A stretch of DNA of 64,000 nt from Amycolatopsis iheyensis (GTDB lineage: Bacteria; Actinomycetota; Actinomycetes; Mycobacteriales; Pseudonocardiaceae), in contig NZ_JAMXQV010000014.1 of NCBI RefSeq assembly GCF_024703995.1, positions 124,001 through 188,000 on the forward strand, written 5' to 3'. The stretch's first letter is position 1. The number at the start of each line of letters is the position of its first letter. A program made the position numbers and the translations under genes. The notes beneath the pieces were generated by a model. It did no database searches. It had not been told where the DNA came from and saw only the letters and a program-made list of their open reading frames with translations. Positions 34,063-43,033 of this stretch are shown piece by piece.

Positions 34063-34413
34063 GTGAGCAGCACCGAACACGACATCGGTGGCGCGGAGCC
34101 GCAGACCGACTGGGAGAGGGTCCAGGCAAGTCCCGAATTCACGGACCTGCGCCGCCGGTTGCGCACTTTCGTGTTCCCGATGACCGCGTTGTTCCTCGTC
34201 TGGTATCTGCTCTACGTGATCCTGGCCGACTACGCGCACGGGTTCATGAGCACGAAGCTGTTCGGCAACATCACCGTCGGCCTGGTCTTCGGCCTGCTGC
34301 AGTTCGTTTCGACGTTCGTCATCACGGGCCTGTACGTCCGCTACGCCAACCGGAAGCTCGACCCGGTCGCGGACGAGATCCGCGCCGAAATCGAAGGGAA
34401 GCCCGGCCGATGA
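34063..34413 (+). CDS. DUF485 membrane protein
   Basis: A 116-residue protein with an N-terminal cytosolic part, the DUF485 motif SPEFTDLRRRLRTFVFPMT, and two TM helices (about 38-60 and 74-95, LFLVWYLLYVILADY and VGLVFGLLQFVSTFVITGLY). This family accompanies ActP acetate symporters (YjcH in E. coli). Its TGA overlaps the actP ATG, so the pair is cotranslated. Confidence 0.92.
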   Translation: MSSTEHDIGGAEPQTDWERVQASPEFTDLRRRLRTFVFPMTALFLVWYLLYVILADYAHGFMSTKLFGNITVGLVFGLLQFVSTFVITGLYVRYANRKLDPVADEIRAEIEGKPGR

Positions 34414-36038
34414 ACCTCGCCGCGGGCGTGGAAGGCAGCAACTCCACCCTCAACATCATCATCTTCCTGGTCTTCGTCGCGATCACGCTGGTCATCGTGT
34501 TCCGCGCCAGCCGCAACACGAAGACGGCGTCGGACTACTACGCCGCCGGCCGCGCGTTCACCGGCCCGCAGAACGGCATCGCCATCTCGGGTGACTACCT
34601 TTCGGCGGCGTCGTTCCTCGGCATCGCCGGCGCGATCGCCATCAACGGTTACGACGGTTTCCTTTATTCGATCGGCTTCCTGGTGGCGTGGCTGGTCGCG
34701 TTGCTGCTGGTCGCGGAACTGCTGCGCAACACCGGCAAGTTCACGATGGGCGACGTCCTCGCGTTCCGCATGAAGCAGACGCCGGTGCGCGCGGCGGCGG
34801 CGATTTCCACGCTGGCCGTTTCGTTCTTCTACCTGCTGGCGCAGATGGCGGGCGCCGGCGGGCTGGTCAACCTGCTGCTCGGCATTTCCGGCGAGGCGGG
34901 CCAGGACCTGGTGATCGCCGTCGTCGGCGTGATCATGATCGTGTACGTGCTGATCGGCGGTATGAAGGGCACCACCTGGGTGCAGATCATCAAGGCCGCG
35001 CTGCTGATCGTCGGCGCGTTCGCGATGACGCTGTGGGTGCTCGGCAAGTACGGCTTCAACCTGTCCGACCTGTTCCAGGCCGCCGTCGACAAGGGCGGAA
35101 AGAGCGGCGCGGCGCTGCTCGACCCGGGCAAGCAGTACGGCAAGACGGGCACGACCAAGCTCGACTTCCTGTCGCTGGGCATCGCGCTGGTGCTGGGCAC
35201 GGCGGGCCTGCCGCACGTCCTGATGCGCTTCTACACGGTGCCGACCGCGCGCGACGCGCGTCGCTCGGTGGTCTGGGCCATCGTCCTGATCGGCGTGTTC
35301 TACCTGTTCACGCTGGTGCTGGGCTACGGCGCGGGCGCGATCGTCGGCCCGGACAAGATCGCCAAGGCCCCGGGCACGACGAACTCGGCGGCCCCGCTGC
35401 TCGCGTTGGAGCTGGGTGGCCCGGTGCTGCTCGGGTTCATCTCCGCGGTGGCGTTCGCGACGATCCTCGCGGTGGTCGCCGGCCTGACGATCACGGCGTC
35501 GGCGTCGTTCGCGCACGACGTCTACGCGAACGTGCTCAAGAAGGGCCAGGTCTCCACGGGTGGTGAGGTCCGCGTCGCGCGGATCACGGCCCTGGTGATC
35601 GGCGCGCTGGCCATCGCGGGCGGCATCCTGGCGAAGAGCCAGAACGTCGCGTTCCTGGTGGCACTGGCGTTCGCCGTGGCGGCGTCGGCGAACCTGCCGA
35701 CGATCCTGTATTCGCTGTTCTGGAAGCGGTTCAACACCCAGGGCGCGCTGTGGTCGATCTACGGCGGCCTGGTCGTGACGATCGTGCTGATCGTGTTCTC
35801 GCCGGCGGTGTCGGGCAAGCCGGTCGACCCGAAGACGGGCAAGAGCACGTCGATGATCCAGGGCGTCGACTTCCACTGGTTCCCGCTCGACAACCCGGGC
35901 CTGGTCTCGATCCCGGCCGCGTTCCTGCTCGGCTGGCTCGGCACGATCCTGTCGAAGGAGCGCAACGCGAAGAAGTACGCGGAGATGGAGGTGCGCGCGC
36001 TGACCGGCGCGGGCGCCGAGAAAGCCGTCACGCACTGA
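34410..36038 (+). CDS. actP: Cation:acetate symporter
   Basis: A 542-residue SSS-family transporter with about 13 TM helices. Conserved segments: SDYYAAGRAFTGPQNG, ISGDYLSAASFLGIAGAIA, MAGAGGLVNLLLG, GGMKGTTWVQIIKA, GTAGLPHVLMRFYTVP, and ANLPTILYSLFWKRF. With DUF485 directly upstream, this is the classic acetate permease pair. It differs from the symporter at 32.2 kb by lacking the large mid-protein insertion. Expression probably depends on the LytTR regulator upstream. Confidence 0.94.
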   Translation: MNLAAGVEGSNSTLNIIIFLVFVAITLVIVFRASRNTKTASDYYAAGRAFTGPQNGIAISGDYLSAASFLGIAGAIAINGYDGFLYSIGFLVAWLVALLLVAELLRNTGKFTMGDVLAFRMKQTPVRAAAAISTLAVSFFYLLAQMAGAGGLVNLLLGISGEAGQDLVIAVVGVIMIVYVLIGGMKGTTWVQIIKAALLIVGAFAMTLWVLGKYGFNLSDLFQAAVDKGGKSGAALLDPGKQYGKTGTTKLDFLSLGIALVLGTAGLPHVLMRFYTVPTARDARRSVVWAIVLIGVFYLFTLVLGYGAGAIVGPDKIAKAPGTTNSAAPLLALELGGPVLLGFISAVAFATILAVVAGLTITASASFAHDVYANVLKKGQVSTGGEVRVARITALVIGALAIAGGILAKSQNVAFLVALAFAVAASANLPTILYSLFWKRFNTQGALWSIYGGLVVTIVLIVFSPAVSGKPVDPKTGKSTSMIQGVDFHWFPLDNPGLVSIPAAFLLGWLGTILSKERNAKKYAEMEVRALTGAGAEKAVTH

Positions 36039-36076
36039 CCGGCCGGGGCCTCCCGCATTCCGCGGAAGGCCCCGCC

Positions 36077-36202
36077 GTGTCGACCCCCCAATCACGCGTG
36101 TCGACCCCCCAATCACGCGTGTCGACCCCCCAATCACGCGTGTCGACCCCCCAATCACGCGTGATGCCTCCCGGATCACGGGTGATGCCCCGTTCCGCAC
36201 GG
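36077..36202. repeat. 21-bp tandem repeat after actP
   Basis: Four identical units beginning GTGTCGACCCCCCAATCACG start at 36077, 36098, 36119 and 36140; two degenerate units (starting GTGATGCC) follow at 36161 and 36182. Unit junctions form the 8-bp palindrome CACGCGTG. The reverse strand carries G6 runs every 21 nt. No coding signal. The unit is two helical turns long. Confidence 0.9.
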
Positions 36203-36246
36203 CCGTCCGTCCACCTCACGCGCGGGCAACGCCCCCGCATGGCAGC

Positions 36247-36606
36247 ATGGAGAACGTGGTGAGCCCTGCTGAACTGCCGACCGCCGAGGTCCGCGACCTG
36301 CCCAAGGACGGCCTCGTGCTGCTCGACGTCCGTGAAGACGACGAGTGGGCCGCCGGGCACGCGCCCGGCGCGGTGCACATCCCGATGGGGGAGCTGCCCG
36401 CCCGCGTCGGCGAGCTGACCGACCTGCCCGACGACCAGCCGATCCACGTGATCTGCCGCAGCGGCGGCCGGTCCGCCCGCGCGGCCGCGTGGCTCAACCA
36501 GAGCGGCTGGGACGCGGTGAACGTCGCCGGCGGCATGGGTTCCTGGCAGCGCGAAGGCCGGCCGATGGTGAGCGAGCACCCCGGCATCGAACCCGAAGTG
36601 ATCTAG
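36247..36606 (+). CDS. Rhodanese-domain protein
   Basis: A 119-residue single-domain rhodanese. It has LLDVREDDEWAAGHAPGAVHIPMGEL at the N-terminal motif and the active-site loop ICRSGGRS with catalytic Cys near residue 75, ending VNVAGGMGSW. Such proteins carry persulfide sulfur for thiosulfate detoxification or sulfur transfer. Length and loop size fit the GlpE-like class. Cytosolic. Confidence 0.92.
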   Translation: MENVVSPAELPTAEVRDLPKDGLVLLDVREDDEWAAGHAPGAVHIPMGELPARVGELTDLPDDQPIHVICRSGGRSARAAAWLNQSGWDAVNVAGGMGSWQREGRPMVSEHPGIEPEVI

Positions 36607-36608
36607 CC

Positions 36609-37631
36609 TTGCACCCGGGTCCGCCTCCGCCGCCTGGGTACTGGCCGCGCCAGAGCCCGCCGCCCTCCGCGCAGCAGCTGCAGGGCCGGACGCTGGCTGC
36701 CCAGCAGGAGCCGTACCCGTACCACCGCCGTCCCGCGCACCGCCCGCGGCTGCGCTGGGTGGCGACTCCGCCGCCGGGCGCGTGGCCGCGCCGCCGGGTC
36801 GTCGTGCCCGAGCGGTACTCCGGGCCGCCGTCGTACCCGGTGCCGCCGCGCTGGGGCTTCCCGAACCTGGTCTGGCGCCGGCCGACGTCGGTGCCCGGCA
36901 CGGCCTCGGACGAGGTCCGCCCGATCGACCGCGTGCCGGTGCTCAGCCGCAGCCTCATCGGCATCCTGTTCGCGTTCGCTGTCCTCTCCGTGGTCGCGGC
37001 CGGCGCGGAGATCTGGCGGTACGTGCTGCTCATCCAGGGGCGCGAGGCCGCGTTGAACCGCGCGGTCGTCGCCTTCTCCGACGGCTTCGTGCTGTCCGCG
37101 GGCCTGCTGGCGTCGATCCTCGCGCTGCTGCCCGCCGGCCTGTCGATCTGGTGGCTGCTGGTCGCGCGCCAAGCGGCCTCGGACGCTTCGGGCGACGCCC
37201 CGCCGCGGCCGGTGTGGCAGGTGCTGGTCGGCGTGCTCGTGCCGATCGCGAACCTGCCCATGGCGTTGTCGATCGTCGGGGAGCTCGAGCACGCGGTGCT
37301 GGGCCGCCCGCGCGACGTCCGGCCGAAGCCGTCCCGCCAGGTGCTCGTGTGGTGGGGCGCCTGGCTGCTGAATTGGGTGCTGCTGGGCGTGACGATCGTC
37401 TGGCGCTTCCGCGATGACGTGCAGTCGATGGCCGACAGCGTCGTCCTGGTCGCGGTCACCGACCTCTCGGCGGCGTTCCTGGCGGTGGTGACCGCCCTGG
37501 TCGTGCGGCGGTTCTCGGCGTTGCTGGCGCCGTCGGACGCGCGGGCCGTGCGCTCGATGCGCGTGCTCAAGGTGGCCGGTGCGCCGGAGCCCGAGCTGCG
37601 CACCGCGCGGCCTTCCGGCGCCGCCCGCTAG
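36609..37631 (+). CDS. DUF4328 membrane protein
   Basis: A 340-residue protein with a Pro/Arg-rich cytosolic N-terminus (about 1-110) and four to five TM helices: LIGILFAFAVLSVVAAGAEI, SAGLLASILALLPAGLSIWWL, the conserved PRPVWQVLVGVLVPIANLPM, WWGAWLLNWVLLGVTI, and VAVTDLSAAFLAVVTAL. This is the DUF4328 pattern. The TTG at 36609, right after the rhodanese stop, is the only start covering the whole frame cleanly, but its ribosome binding site is weak. Its stop overlaps the TetR stop tail to tail. Confidence 0.78.
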   Translation: MHPGPPPPPGYWPRQSPPPSAQQLQGRTLAAQQEPYPYHRRPAHRPRLRWVATPPPGAWPRRRVVVPERYSGPPSYPVPPRWGFPNLVWRRPTSVPGTASDEVRPIDRVPVLSRSLIGILFAFAVLSVVAAGAEIWRYVLLIQGREAALNRAVVAFSDGFVLSAGLLASILALLPAGLSIWWLLVARQAASDASGDAPPRPVWQVLVGVLVPIANLPMALSIVGELEHAVLGRPRDVRPKPSRQVLVWWGAWLLNWVLLGVTIVWRFRDDVQSMADSVVLVAVTDLSAAFLAVVTALVVRRFSALLAPSDARAVRSMRVLKVAGAPEPELRTARPSGAAR

Positions 37632-38218
37632 AACTCCCCGAAGACCGGTTCGAGCTGGTCGAAGGCCTGTTCCGCGAGGGGCCAGACGGCGTCGGCGATA
37701 CCCTTCTCGTTCTCGGCGGTCCGGTCGAAGACCTCCTGGAAGAGCACCCGCAGCACCGTCGCGAGGTGCGCGGCGGCCAGCACCTGCTGCAGCTGCTGCT
37801 CGGGGTGGCGCCGGATCAGCAGGTGCGTCAGGGAGTTCTCGCGCTCGCGGTGCATCTCGTGCAGGGCGTTCGTCAGGACCGGGCTCTCCTTGATCATGCG
37901 CGCGAAACCGGGGCCCGAGAAGCCGACCAGCGCGTGCTCGGCGCCGAGGGCTTCGAAGTAGAGCTCGCGGGTGTCGTGGAAGACGCTGTCGTGGATCAGC
38001 TTCGCCGGCCAGGCCGCGAAGTCGTCCCGGATGTCGAAGACCAGGTCTTCCTTGCGCGGGAAGTGGTTCGTCACGGTCATCTTGGCGACCCGCGCCGCGG
38101 CGGCGATGTCCGCGATGGTGACGTCCTCGAAGCCCTCGCGGATGAACAGCTTCGTCGCGACGTCGGAGATGTTCCTCCTGGTCTCGTGCTTCTTCTGGGT
38201 CCGGAGTCCCTCACTCAT
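37628..38218 (-). CDS. TetR-family regulator of the adjacent MFS gene
   Basis: A 196-residue repressor. The HTH lies at 12-60 (KKHETRRNISDVATKLFIREGFEDVTIADIA then VAKMTVTNHFPRKEDL). The ligand domain shows no special motif. It is divergent from an MFS efflux gene, and the 96-bp gap contains three GGTCGGACC-like palindromes, so it most likely represses the efflux gene and itself, with the exported drug as inducer. Confidence 0.92.
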   Translation of the reverse strand: MSEGLRTQKKHETRRNISDVATKLFIREGFEDVTIADIAAAARVAKMTVTNHFPRKEDLVFDIRDDFAAWPAKLIHDSVFHDTRELYFEALGAEHALVGFSGPGFARMIKESPVLTNALHEMHRERENSLTHLLIRRHPEQQLQQVLAAAHLATVLRVLFQEVFDRTAENEKGIADAVWPLAEQAFDQLEPVFGEF

Positions 38219-38232
38219 GCGCGTCACCCTAC

Positions 38233-38298
38233 TGGGTCGGACCCAAGTTTGTGCTTGACCCAGTGAGTGGGTCGGACCTAATCTGAGGTTCGACCTAA
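38233..38298. promoter_or_regulatory. Three TetR-type operators
   Basis: Palindromes at 38233-38245 (TGGGTCGGACCCA, perfect around one central base), 38268-38280 (TGGGTCGGACCTA) and 38286-38298 (AGGTTCGACCTAA). They lie between divergent tetR and MFS genes and share a YGGGTCGGACCYR-like core. Confidence 0.75.
38255..38284 (+). promoter_or_regulatory. Probable MFS gene promoter
   Basis: A -35 TTGACC (38255-38260) and -10 TAATCT (38279-38284) are separated by 18 bp. The spacer contains most of the second TetR operator, so repressor binding would block polymerase. Confidence 0.6.
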
Positions 38299-38314
38299 CC
38301 AACTGGGGGTGAGC

Positions 38315-39661
38315 ATGACAACGGCGGTTCGACCCGATGCGGCGCTGTGGCGGCTCGGCGGCGTGCTGATCATGGGCGCGGTGCTGTCGATCCTGGACGC
38401 GACGATCGTGACGGTCGGGATCGACTCGATCGCCCGAGACCTCGGCAGTCCGCTGCCGACGGTGCAGTGGGTGGCCAGCGCGTACCTGCTGGCGGCGTCG
38501 GTGGCGATCCCGTTGTCGGGCTGGCTGGTGGACCGCTTCGGTGGCCGCGCGGTCTGGCTGGCGGCGGTGGCGATCTTCACGGCGGGCACGCTGCTGTGCG
38601 GGTTCGCCTGGTCGGCGCCGGCGTTGATCGCGTTCCGGGTGCTGCACGGCCTGGGCGGCGGGCTGATGCAGCCGGTCGGGCAGGCGGTGTTCGCGCAGGC
38701 GGCGGGCCCGGCGCTGGGGCGCATGATCGGCGTGATCACGCTCCCGGCCACGGTGGCCCCGGTGCTGGGCCCGCTGCTCGGCGGCGTGCTGGTGGCGGAC
38801 TTCGGCTGGCGCTGGATGTTCTTCGGCATCGTCCCGCTGGGCGTGGCCACGTTCGCCTTCGCGCGCCGGCTCCTGCCGGCCCCGTCACCTTCCGGAGCCC
38901 GCGCCCCGCTCGACGTCCGCGGCATCCTCCTGCTTTCGCCGGGCCTGGGCGCGTTCGTGTACGGCTTGGCCGAGGGGGTCGTTGTGGCGTGGCTCGCCGG
39001 AGCGGTCCTGCTGGTGGCGTACGGCATCCACGCGACCCGGGTGCCGCATGCGGTGCTGGACCTGAAGTTGTTCCGGGATAAGGGTTTCACGGTGGCGAGC
39101 GTGAGCACGTTCTTGCTGGGCGCGTCGCTGTACAGCTCGATGCTGCTGCTTCCGCTGTACTACGAGCAGGTCACCCACGCGAGCGCGTGGCAAGCGGGCC
39201 TGCTGCTGGCCCCGCAGGCGGCCGGCTCGGCGGCGGTCCTCTTGACCGGTGGCCGCCTGTTGTCCCGGTTCGGCCCCCGCACGATGATGCTGACCGGCAT
39301 CGCCTCGTCCCTGCTGGGCACACTCGCGTTCACCCAGCTCGGCTCGGCGCCGAACGGAGTGTGGTTGACGCTGTCGTTGCTGGTCCGCGGCGCGGGCCTG
39401 GGCGCTTCGACGGTCCCGGGAATGACCACGCTGTACAGCTCCTTGGAGCGTTCGCGCATCCCCCACGCGGCAAGCGCGGTCAACGTGCTCAACCGCATCG
39501 GCGGCTCCCTGGGCACCGCCCTGCTGGCGGCGATCCTCCACAAGGAACTCACTTCGGCAGCGGCGCCGGTGGCCTTCGGCACAACGTTCACGTGGGCACT
39601 GGGCCTTTCCGCTCTGACTCTCCTGCCCGCGGCGCTCTTTCCCCGAAGGAGCACCGCTTAG
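38315..39661 (+). CDS. MFS multidrug efflux transporter (DHA2-like)
   Basis: A 448-residue antiporter with about 12-14 TM helices. Motifs: LDATIVTVGIDSIARDL (DHA2 motif D1), WLVDRFGGRAVW (motif A) and GVITLPATVAPVLGPLLGG (motif C of drug/H+ antiporters). ATG at 38315 follows GGGGGTGA. Divergent from its TetR repressor with operators in the promoter. Function: export of hydrophobic drugs or a self-made metabolite. Confidence 0.92.
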   Translation: MTTAVRPDAALWRLGGVLIMGAVLSILDATIVTVGIDSIARDLGSPLPTVQWVASAYLLAASVAIPLSGWLVDRFGGRAVWLAAVAIFTAGTLLCGFAWSAPALIAFRVLHGLGGGLMQPVGQAVFAQAAGPALGRMIGVITLPATVAPVLGPLLGGVLVADFGWRWMFFGIVPLGVATFAFARRLLPAPSPSGARAPLDVRGILLLSPGLGAFVYGLAEGVVVAWLAGAVLLVAYGIHATRVPHAVLDLKLFRDKGFTVASVSTFLLGASLYSSMLLLPLYYEQVTHASAWQAGLLLAPQAAGSAAVLLTGGRLLSRFGPRTMMLTGIASSLLGTLAFTQLGSAPNGVWLTLSLLVRGAGLGASTVPGMTTLYSSLERSRIPHAASAVNVLNRIGGSLGTALLAAILHKELTSAAAPVAFGTTFTWALGLSALTLLPAALFPRRSTA

Positions 39662-40008
39662 CGCCCCGCTCACCCCGCATCGGACAACGGCCGCCCTCCG
39701 CACACGCCTACGCGCGGAGGAAAGCCCGCCGCCGGAACCACGACACCCCCCGCAGCCCACTGGTTGCCCCGCTCCGACAACCCCGCTCACCCGACAATCT
39801 CGCCGACTTGCCCAGCCCGACCGCGCACTCCCGCCGGCCCTGTCACCCCACCCGCCATCGCCGTCCCGGCTCCCGCGTGGAGCCCGGGCTCGCCGCCGGG
39901 TTGTGGCGCTCGACCCAGAGACTCTCCGATCGCCCGCTGGTTCCCCGGCGACCTCGCCGACTTGCCAGCCCGACCCCGCCGATCCCACCGTCCGAAAAGG
40001 AGCCACCG
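39662..40008. other. 347-bp gap, no gene seen
   Basis: Cytosine-rich spacer between MFS and Mca genes. The only structure seen is an imperfect direct repeat with core CTCGCCGACTTGCC at 39799-39822 and 39953-39975. No frame has normal codon bias, and no terminator or palindrome of note was found. An AAAAGGAG ribosome binding site for the next gene is at its end. Confidence 0.6.
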
Positions 40009-40860
40009 ATGACCCTCCGCCTCCTCACCGTCCACGCCCACCCCGACGACGAGTCCAGCAAGGGCGCGGCCACTCTCGCCCGCTACGCGGCCGAAGGCGT
40101 CGACGTCCTGATCGCCACCTGCACCGGCGGCGAACGCGGCGACATCCTCAACCCGGCCGTCGACACCGCCGAAACCCGCGCCGACCTCCCGGCGATCCGC
40201 CGTCGCGAAATGGCCGCCGCGGCCGGAATCCTCGGTGTCCGCCAGTGCTTCCTCGGCTTCACCGACTCCGGGCTGCCCGGCGAAGGCGAGCCATTACCCG
40301 AAGGCTGCTTCGCGGCGACCCCGCTCGAAGAGGCCACCGCCCCGCTGGTCGCGTTGATCCGCGACTTCCGTCCCCACGTCGTCATCACCTACGACGAAAC
40401 CGGCGGCTACCCGCACCCCGACCACATCCGCACGCACGAGGTGACCGTCGAAGCCTTCGCCGCGGCCGCCGACCCGGCGCGCTACCCCGGCGCCGGCGAG
40501 CCCTGGCAACCGCAGAAGCTCTACTACCAGGCAACCCTGAGCCGCGCGTGGTTCCAAGCCCTCCACGACGCGACCGTGGCCGCCGGCCTCGAGTCCGCGA
40601 TGGGCGATGTCCTCGAGGAACTCCCGGCCGAAGACGCCCTGGCCGTCACCACCCGGATCCGCTGCGAGGCGCACTTCGCCACCCGTGACCGAGCCCTCCT
40701 GGCTCACACCACCCAGGTCGACCCGGCCCACCCGTTCTTCGCCCACTCACGCGAGATCGAACGCCAGGTCTGGCCCTACGAGGACTACCACCTGGCCCAC
40801 CCGGCCCAAGCCGGACCGGAGACCGACCTCTTCGCCGGCGTGACGGGGGTCAGGCCGTGA
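40009..40860 (+). CDS. mca: PIG-L deacetylase family, mycothiol S-conjugate amidase-like
   Basis: A 283-residue zinc amidase. Zinc ligands are seen in AHPDDESSKG (near 10-15) and GGYPHPDHIRTHEV (His near 140-143). The Mca-type features TGGERGDILNP and the LYYQATLSRAW region favour Mca over the related MshB deacetylase. Mca cleaves mycothiol-toxin conjugates to release a mercapturic acid and GlcN-Ins, a detoxification step unique to mycothiol producers. Placement next to a drug efflux gene fits this. Ends in an 11-nt overlap with the P450 gene. Confidence 0.88.
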   Translation: MTLRLLTVHAHPDDESSKGAATLARYAAEGVDVLIATCTGGERGDILNPAVDTAETRADLPAIRRREMAAAAGILGVRQCFLGFTDSGLPGEGEPLPEGCFAATPLEEATAPLVALIRDFRPHVVITYDETGGYPHPDHIRTHEVTVEAFAAAADPARYPGAGEPWQPQKLYYQATLSRAWFQALHDATVAAGLESAMGDVLEELPAEDALAVTTRIRCEAHFATRDRALLAHTTQVDPAHPFFAHSREIERQVWPYEDYHLAHPAQAGPETDLFAGVTGVRP

Positions 40861-42025
40861 CCCGCAGCTCCCGCAGGCCCCGGATCACGAACTCCGGCCG
40901 GCGCCGCGGGGTCTCCGCCAGCTTCAACCCCGGCAGCTTCGCCGTCAACGCGCTCAGCGCCGCGGCGATCTCCACCCGCGCGAGAGGAGCACCCACGCAG
41001 TAGTGGATCCCCAGCCCGAAGCCGAGGTGCGCGTTCGGCGTCCGGCCGATGTCGAGCCGGTCCGGTTCGTCGAACACCTTCGGATCGCGGGCCGCGGCGC
41101 CCAGCAGCGCGCCGATCTTCTGGCCACGGGAAACGACGTAGCCGGCGATCGTGACGTCCTCGGTGGCCGTCCGCTCGAACAACTGCAGCGGCGCGTCGAA
41201 GCGGATCAGCTCTTCGACGCACGAATCCAGCAAGGAAGGAGTCGCCAGGAGACGTTCCCACTGGTCCCGGTGCGTGAGGAGCGCCGTGATCCCGTTGCCG
41301 AGCACGTTCACCGTTGCCTCGTGGCCGGCCATCAGCAGCAGCACGGCCGTCGCCACCAGCTCGTCCGGGGTCAGCTCGCTGCGCAGCAGGTCGCTGATGA
41401 TGTCGTCGCCCGGAGACCCGGGAGCCGACGCGCGGGCCGCGGCCACCGAGCGGACGTACGAGACGAACTCGGCCGCCGCCTCCTCGGCGGTGTCGCGACC
41501 CTCCTCGGAGAGGCCGTACTCGTACATCTTCACGATCGCGTTGGACAGCTGGACCATCCGCGGCCCGTCGGTCCCCGGCACGCCCAGCAGTTCGGCGATC
41601 ACCGCGACCGGCAGCGGCTGGGCGAGGTGGGCCAGCAGGTCGGCGCTGCCGTCGGCGGCGATCGCGGCCGCCAGGTCGTCGACCATGCCGGCGGCGAGCG
41701 TCGCGACCATCGGGCGCAGCCGCTGCACGTGGCCGCGGCCGAACGCGCCCGCGATGAGCCGGCGCAGCCGGGTGTGGGCCGGCGGCTCGTTCTCCAGCAG
41801 CGAGTTGCGGTGCAGCAGGTTGAACGAGGCGAACCGCTCCAGCGGCTGGGCGTCCTGCCAGATCCGGCCCAGCCCGCGGTGGCGCAACACGGCCGAAGAC
41901 GCGGCGTGCGAAACGGCCACGGCGAGGCCGAGCCCCTCATGGAGATGGACGTCGCCCTCGGCGCGGAGCGCGGCGAACGCCGGGTACGGGTCTTCGAGGA
42001 ACGAGGGATCGCGGGGGTCGAACAC
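40850..42025 (-). CDS. Cytochrome P450
   Basis: A 391-residue class I bacterial P450. I-helix oxygen motif LMAGHEATVN, K-helix ExxR in VEELIRFDAPLQLFERTA, and the heme-binding loop FGLGIHYCVGAPLARVE with the Cys ligand. Length is typical for soluble CYP monooxygenases. No ferredoxin or reductase gene is adjacent. GTG start (MFDPRDPSF) at 42025. Substrate unknown; the N-terminal FDPRDPSFLEDPYPAFAALR is of the CYP107/105-like type. Confidence 0.93.
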   Translation of the reverse strand: MFDPRDPSFLEDPYPAFAALRAEGDVHLHEGLGLAVAVSHAASSAVLRHRGLGRIWQDAQPLERFASFNLLHRNSLLENEPPAHTRLRRLIAGAFGRGHVQRLRPMVATLAAGMVDDLAAAIAADGSADLLAHLAQPLPVAVIAELLGVPGTDGPRMVQLSNAIVKMYEYGLSEEGRDTAEEAAAEFVSYVRSVAAARASAPGSPGDDIISDLLRSELTPDELVATAVLLLMAGHEATVNVLGNGITALLTHRDQWERLLATPSLLDSCVEELIRFDAPLQLFERTATEDVTIAGYVVSRGQKIGALLGAAARDPKVFDEPDRLDIGRTPNAHLGFGLGIHYCVGAPLARVEIAAALSALTAKLPGLKLAETPRRRPEFVIRGLRELRVTA

Positions 42026-42078
42026 GTCGCGAGACTAACCCTTCGATAGCGTTCGAAGCCGAGCCAGAGGAGGCAGCA

Positions 42079-42960
42079 GTGGGCAAGGGCGCGCGCAAGA
42101 AGGGTCCCAAGCAGGCGTCGGACCGCAAGCCGAAGGTGCGCGACGTCTTCGTCGGCCAGCCGTTCGAGGGGCTGGCGGCCGAACCCGAGCTGATCGCGCT
42201 GCGCGAGTTCGTGCCGTCCGCGACGGCCAAGCTGACCCTCGCCGACGGCGGCGACGTCACCCTCGGCACCGTGCTGCCGATGGCTGCCGCCGCGTTCGTC
42301 CGCTCCGACGGCGAGCGCTACCTCGGCCTGCAGGTGCAGACCCGCTCCTCCGACATCAGCCGCGACCTCGGCCGCTCGCTGAAGTGGCTGCTGGACGCCA
42401 AGGAGGGCGACGTCCTCGGCGTGCCGGACACCACCACCCCGCCCGAGGCCGACGAGCACGCCCGCCTCCAGGACCTGCTGACCCCGGGCGCCGAGCTCGA
42501 CGTCACGCTGCACAAGGACTTCGCCTGGTGGCTGCCCGAGGACGCCGACGCCACCGGTGACGTCGCGGTCTCCCTCGAGCGCGCGAACGCCGCCATCATG
42601 CCCACCGAGCGGCTCGGCTCGGGTGCCTACTGGGTCCTCGCCGGCGAGAAGGCGCACCTGCGCTGGGTCCGCCCGGAGCCGGAGAACCTGCTGCTCCAGG
42701 CCCTGGCCCGGCTGTCCGCGGCCGGCGAGCTCGGCCTCGGCGAGGGCTCGCGCTACGCGGGCTCGTTCCGCGCGCACGGCCTGCTCGTCCCGGTCTGGGA
42801 CCTCGACCCGGAGGCCCACGCCCGCGAATGGGCCGACGCCAAGGACGCCCTCGGCGTCCGGCTCGACACGGCGTTCAAGTCGCTCGACGCCGAGCCGCTG
42901 AACGCCGCCGAGCGCCGGGCTCGCGACGGCCTCATCGGCCGTCAGCTCACCCTGCGCTGA
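42079..42960 (+). CDS. DUF5926 protein
   Basis: A 293-residue protein conserved in actinobacteria. The N-terminus is very basic (GKGARKKGPKQASDRKPKVRD), followed by VFVGQPFEGLAAEPELIALREFVPSA, a central LQVQTRSSDISRDLGRSLKWLL and the C-terminal HGLLVPVWDLDPEA. This matches DUF5926, sometimes mis-annotated as topoisomerase or SecA. No catalytic motif is known. The GTG start follows a good GAGGAGG site. Confidence 0.82.
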   Translation: MGKGARKKGPKQASDRKPKVRDVFVGQPFEGLAAEPELIALREFVPSATAKLTLADGGDVTLGTVLPMAAAAFVRSDGERYLGLQVQTRSSDISRDLGRSLKWLLDAKEGDVLGVPDTTTPPEADEHARLQDLLTPGAELDVTLHKDFAWWLPEDADATGDVAVSLERANAAIMPTERLGSGAYWVLAGEKAHLRWVRPEPENLLLQALARLSAAGELGLGEGSRYAGSFRAHGLLVPVWDLDPEAHAREWADAKDALGVRLDTAFKSLDAEPLNAAERRARDGLIGRQLTLR

Positions 42961-43033
42961 GCGTCGTCAGGAAGCACCGGACTCCCGGTCCGGATCGGTG
43001 CTCCGCACCTACTCGCTGAGCGTTCAACCAGAC

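Noticed and set aside
36077..36202. CRISPR array
   Set aside because: Units are directly adjacent with no spacers, and no cas genes are present; it is a tandem repeat.
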